From positions 1 to 52,219 of the forward strand of contig JADJRU010000010.1 in NCBI GenBank assembly GCA_016712105.1: a stretch of 52,219 nucleotides of DNA. Reading direction: 5' to 3'. Below the pieces are notes generated by a model. That model was not told where the DNA came from and made no database searches. It was given only the letters and a program-made list of their open reading frames with translations. This document shows positions 49,576 to 52,219 of the stretch, piece by piece; positions within the stretch are counted from its first letter, which is position 1; the number at the start of each line of letters is the position of its first letter. The stretch is from Ahniella sp. (lineage in GTDB: Bacteria > Pseudomonadota > Gammaproteobacteria > Xanthomonadales > Ahniellaceae). The translations under genes were made by a program, and so were the position numbers.

Positions 49576-52219
49576 ATGTCACGCCACACTCAACTGAAGT
49601 TGTCATCCGCAGTGCTCGCCGCCCTGCTTTCGGCTGCAACCTTGCTACCGCTGTCGTCTGCCTCGGCTGAAGCGCTGAGTACAGCATTTACCTACCAGGG
49701 TGAACTGCGCACCGGCGGCAGTCCGGCCAATGCCAACTTTGATATGGAGTTCCGCCTGTACGACACACTCGCCGGCGGTATGCAGATCGGCACCACCCAA
49801 ACCGCGAACGCGGTAGCGGTTGCCAACGGCTTGTTCTCAACAAGGCTGAACTTCGGCGCGGCGCAGTTTGCCGGCGACCGCCAGTGGTTGGAAATTCGCA
49901 TCAAACCAGCGGGTTCAGGATCATTTGAAACCTTGAGCCCGCGCACCGAAGTGACGGCGACGCCTTATGCGCTGTCGGCAGCCGCAGCCTTGGCCGATTC
50001 GGTCACCACCACCAGCGTTGTCGATGGCAGTCTGCAAGCCAGCGATGTCAATCCCGCCTTGATCCAGGTCCGGGTGACCGGCAATTGCCCCAGCGGACAA
50101 TCCATCCGCGAGGTCAACGCCAATGGCACGGTGACCTGCGAATCCTCCAGTTCCGGACCAGTTGGACCCGCCGGGCCGATCGGGCCTGCTGGCCCGGCAG
50201 GCCCAACAGGATTGACCGGGCCAGCGGGTCCAGCCGGCACGACCGGTGCCGCTGGGCCAACAGGATTGACCGGTGCTGCTGGGCCTGCTGGCCCGGCAGG
50301 ACCAACAGGATTGACCGGTGCTGCTGGGCCTGCTGGCCCGGCAGGACCAACAGGATTGACCGGTGATGTTGGGCCTGCTGGCCCGGTAGGGCCAACAGGA
50401 TTGACCGGTGATGTTGGGCCTGCTGGCCCGGCAGGGCCAACAGGATTGATCGGGCCAACAGGTCCAACCGGCCCGACCGGTGCCGCTGGGCCTGCTGGCC
50501 CGGCAGGGCCAACAGGATTGACCGGACCAGCGGGTACCACCGAACGACGCCCCCTCCACCACGATTCGGGCCAGCGGCCAGCCGGCGACCGGGTCGCGGT
50601 GCTGGCCGCGGCAGCGCCAACAGGATTTCGGGTCCAACCGGAACGACCGGTGTCGCTGGGCCTGCTGGCCCGGTAGGGCCAACAGGATTGATCGGGCCAA
50701 CAGGTCCAACCGGCCCGACCGGTGCCGCTGGGCCTGCTGGCCCGGCAGGGCCAACAGGATTGACCGGACCAGCGGGTCCAACCGGAACGACCGGTGTCGC
50801 TGGGCCTGCTGGCCCGGTAGGGCCAACAGGATTGACCGGGCCAGCGGGTCCAGCCGGAACGACCGGTGTCGCTGGGCCTGCTGGCCCGGCAGGACCCATT
50901 GGCGCGACGGGTGCCACCGGACCCGCCGGTTCGGCCGATGCCTGGGGGCGACTGGGCAACGCCGGGACCAATTCGTCGACCAACTTCATCGGCACCACCG
51001 ATGCACAGGCTTTTGAAATCCGCACCGGCAACACCACAAGCCTTCGCATCGAACCAAGCACGCAGCTGTCTGGCGGTTTTCCCTTGACCAGCAACACCAT
51101 TGCCGGCGCAGATGGAAATGGGGTAACACCTGGCGTGCGTGGCGCAACCATTTCCGGTGGAGGTGTGCGCTTTGGAGGCATCGACCCGCTGGGTGGCGCA
51201 GGGCCGAACCGCGTGACCGACAGCTACGGCACCATCGGGGGTGGCTATGGAAATGTCGTCGGGAACGATGATGCTGACACTGCAGACCGGCCATTCGCCA
51301 CTATCGGGGGTGGCACTTCAAACACAGCGCGGGGGGCAAATAGCACAATCGGCGGCGGCGAAACCAACCAGACATGGGGCGATCGCACTACTGTGGGCGG
51401 CGGCTTCGGCAATAGAGCCAGAGGCGAAGGAAGCACGGTAGGCGGTGGTTTTGGCAACGAAACAGATGGCTTCCACAGCACGGTCAGCGGCGGCTTCGAT
51501 AACTGCGCTGGCGCGAGCGGCTCGTGGGCAGGAGGCTCACGCGCCAAAGTCCGTCCGGCAGTTAATACCGGATCATTTGGAGCCTGCAACGGGCTTTCTT
51601 ATCCCGGCGGCCAAGGCGACAACGGCACGTTTGTCTGGGCCGACGATCAGGGCACCGACTTCACATCGACAGGCTCGGATCAGTTCAACATCCGCGCACG
51701 CGGCGGTGTCGGCATCAATGCGCCTCCGCGCGACGTCAATGTCGAACTGTCGGTCCGCGGACGCGAGGGAGATGCCTTTGGCGGCAATTCGGATGTCCAA
51801 CTGATTATCGACAACGCCAACAACGAGGGCATTCAGTTCGGCGCGTCCAATGGTGGTGCCGGCACGAACGACGCCAACTTCGAGATTGCGCACGCCAATG
51901 GAACGACCTATGCGTCCCGGATGACTCTTTTTGGTACGGGCGCTGTGACCATTCGCTCCAACAACACTGCGGGAAACACCGGCGTGACCATGGCGGCCGG
52001 CGCAGGTGCATGGAGTTCGCTGTCGGACCGGAACGTGAAAACGGGCATTGTCGCCATCAACGCACTGGACGTTCTGGCCCGCGTCAGCGAACTGCCGCTC
52101 AGCACCTGGAGCTACATCGCACAGGGCGAAGGTATCCGCCACATGGGCCCGATGGCGCAGGACTTCCGCGCGGCGTTCGGTTTGGGTGAAAGCGAAACCA
52201 GCATTTCGACGATCGACGC
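49576..52219 (+). CDS. Secreted collagen-like fibre protein with YadA-like head repeats and peptidase-S74 chaperone domain; frameshifted and cut by window end
   Basis: ATG 49576 opens a signal peptide (LKLSSAVLAALLSAATLLPL, cleavage near SASA-EA). A globular domain follows (FTYQGELRTGGSPANANFDM, EFRLYDTLAGGMQIG, SPRTEVTATPYALSAAAALA). About 250 residues of Gly-X-Y then form a collagen-type triple helix (50157-50930). Next come about six YadA-head-like repeats of 14-16 residues (YGTIGGGYGNVVG, STIGGGETNQTWGD, STVGGGFGNETDGF). The last part ends near NVKTGIVAINALDVLARVSE and HMGPMAQDFRAAFG; preceded by Ser-Asp (SDRNVK), this is the S74 intramolecular chaperone that trimerises a fibre and cuts itself off at that Ser. 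The collagen part is disturbed at 50536-50640, where the frame changes. The 3' end lies outside the window. Confidence 0.85.
50157..50930 (+). repeat. Collagen-coding DNA repeats, unit about 45 bp
   Basis: Near-identical blocks such as GGGCCTGCTGGCCCGGCAGG plus GCCAACAGGATTGACC recur about ten times, each coding GPAGPAGPTGLTG. Between 50536 and 50640 the blocks are unrecognisable for about 80 bases and the frame is lost. Such repeats are prone to recombination and to assembly collapse, so the copy number may not be real. Confidence 0.88.

Noticed and set aside
50114..51181. Minus-strand Pro/Gly-rich frame of 355 codons in the collagen region
   Set aside because: It is the complement of the Gly-X-Y repeats; the plus strand has a signal peptide, head repeats and S74 motifs.
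49576..52219. Prophage tail-fibre region, suggested by the S74 domain
   Set aside because: No other phage gene is visible; the protein has a signal peptide and neighbours are chromosomal.

Overview
The window looks like a chromosomal segment of a high-GC gammaproteobacterium, most likely in or near the order Lysobacterales (Xanthomonadales). The evidence is a histidine operon that starts with a TrpR-type regulator ahead of hisG, a bifunctional hisB, an rpsB-tsf-pyrH cluster, a chorismate mutase/prephenate dehydrogenase fusion and a Fiu/PiuC-type iron operon. This placement is inferred from gene order and protein types; no database was searched.

Layout. 1-6.3 kb: the his operon on the minus strand (TrpR-like regulator, hisG, D, C, B, H, A, start of hisF) behind a 22-bp imperfect palindrome. 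6.5-9.0 kb: a GbsR/MarR-type regulator and cydAB (cytochrome bd oxidase). 9.0-11.6 kb: a short repeat array, a NUDIX hydrolase, an amino-acid permease and tRNA-Arg(TCG). 11.7-16.6 kb: a minus-strand iron-uptake operon (tonB, catecholate-type TonB-dependent receptor, FMN alpha-hydroxy-acid oxidase, PKHD hydroxylase) behind a perfect 33-bp palindrome that covers its apparent promoter. 16.7-22.9 kb: dinB, a prolyl oligopeptidase, a cysteine synthase and a SPINDLY-like glycosyltransferase. 22.9-24.65 kb: an IS1182-type element inserted into a REP-like palindrome. 24.8-34.5 kb: gamma-glutamyltransferase and two large secreted Calx-beta/nuclease-like proteins. 34.7-39.5 kb: a small membrane protein, a flavoprotein, pyrH, tsf and rpsB. 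39.6-48.9 kb: an FG-GAP protein, a large membrane protein, tyrA, a radical SAM protein, a four-cysteine small protein, a phosphatase-like protein, an RsmC-like methyltransferase and an RsuA-type pseudouridine synthase. 49.0-52.2 kb: a small secreted protein and a collagen-like fibre with a peptidase-S74 chaperone domain, cut by the window edge.

Reading quality matters. From 1 to about 22.9 kb nearly every gene, including conserved housekeeping genes, is broken by single-base indels, yet the protein signal continues in the next frame. From about 23 kb rightward such breaks occur only every few kilobases. I read this as mostly consensus error rather than decay, so many start and stop positions in the left part are reconstructions. 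Coordinates of broken genes give the span over which the family signal can be followed.

The most unusual content is the secreted-protein group: three otherwise unrelated exported proteins end in the same short tail (F-x-[DS]-G-F-E), and the region also carries paired multidomain nucleases and a self-trimming collagen-like fibre.
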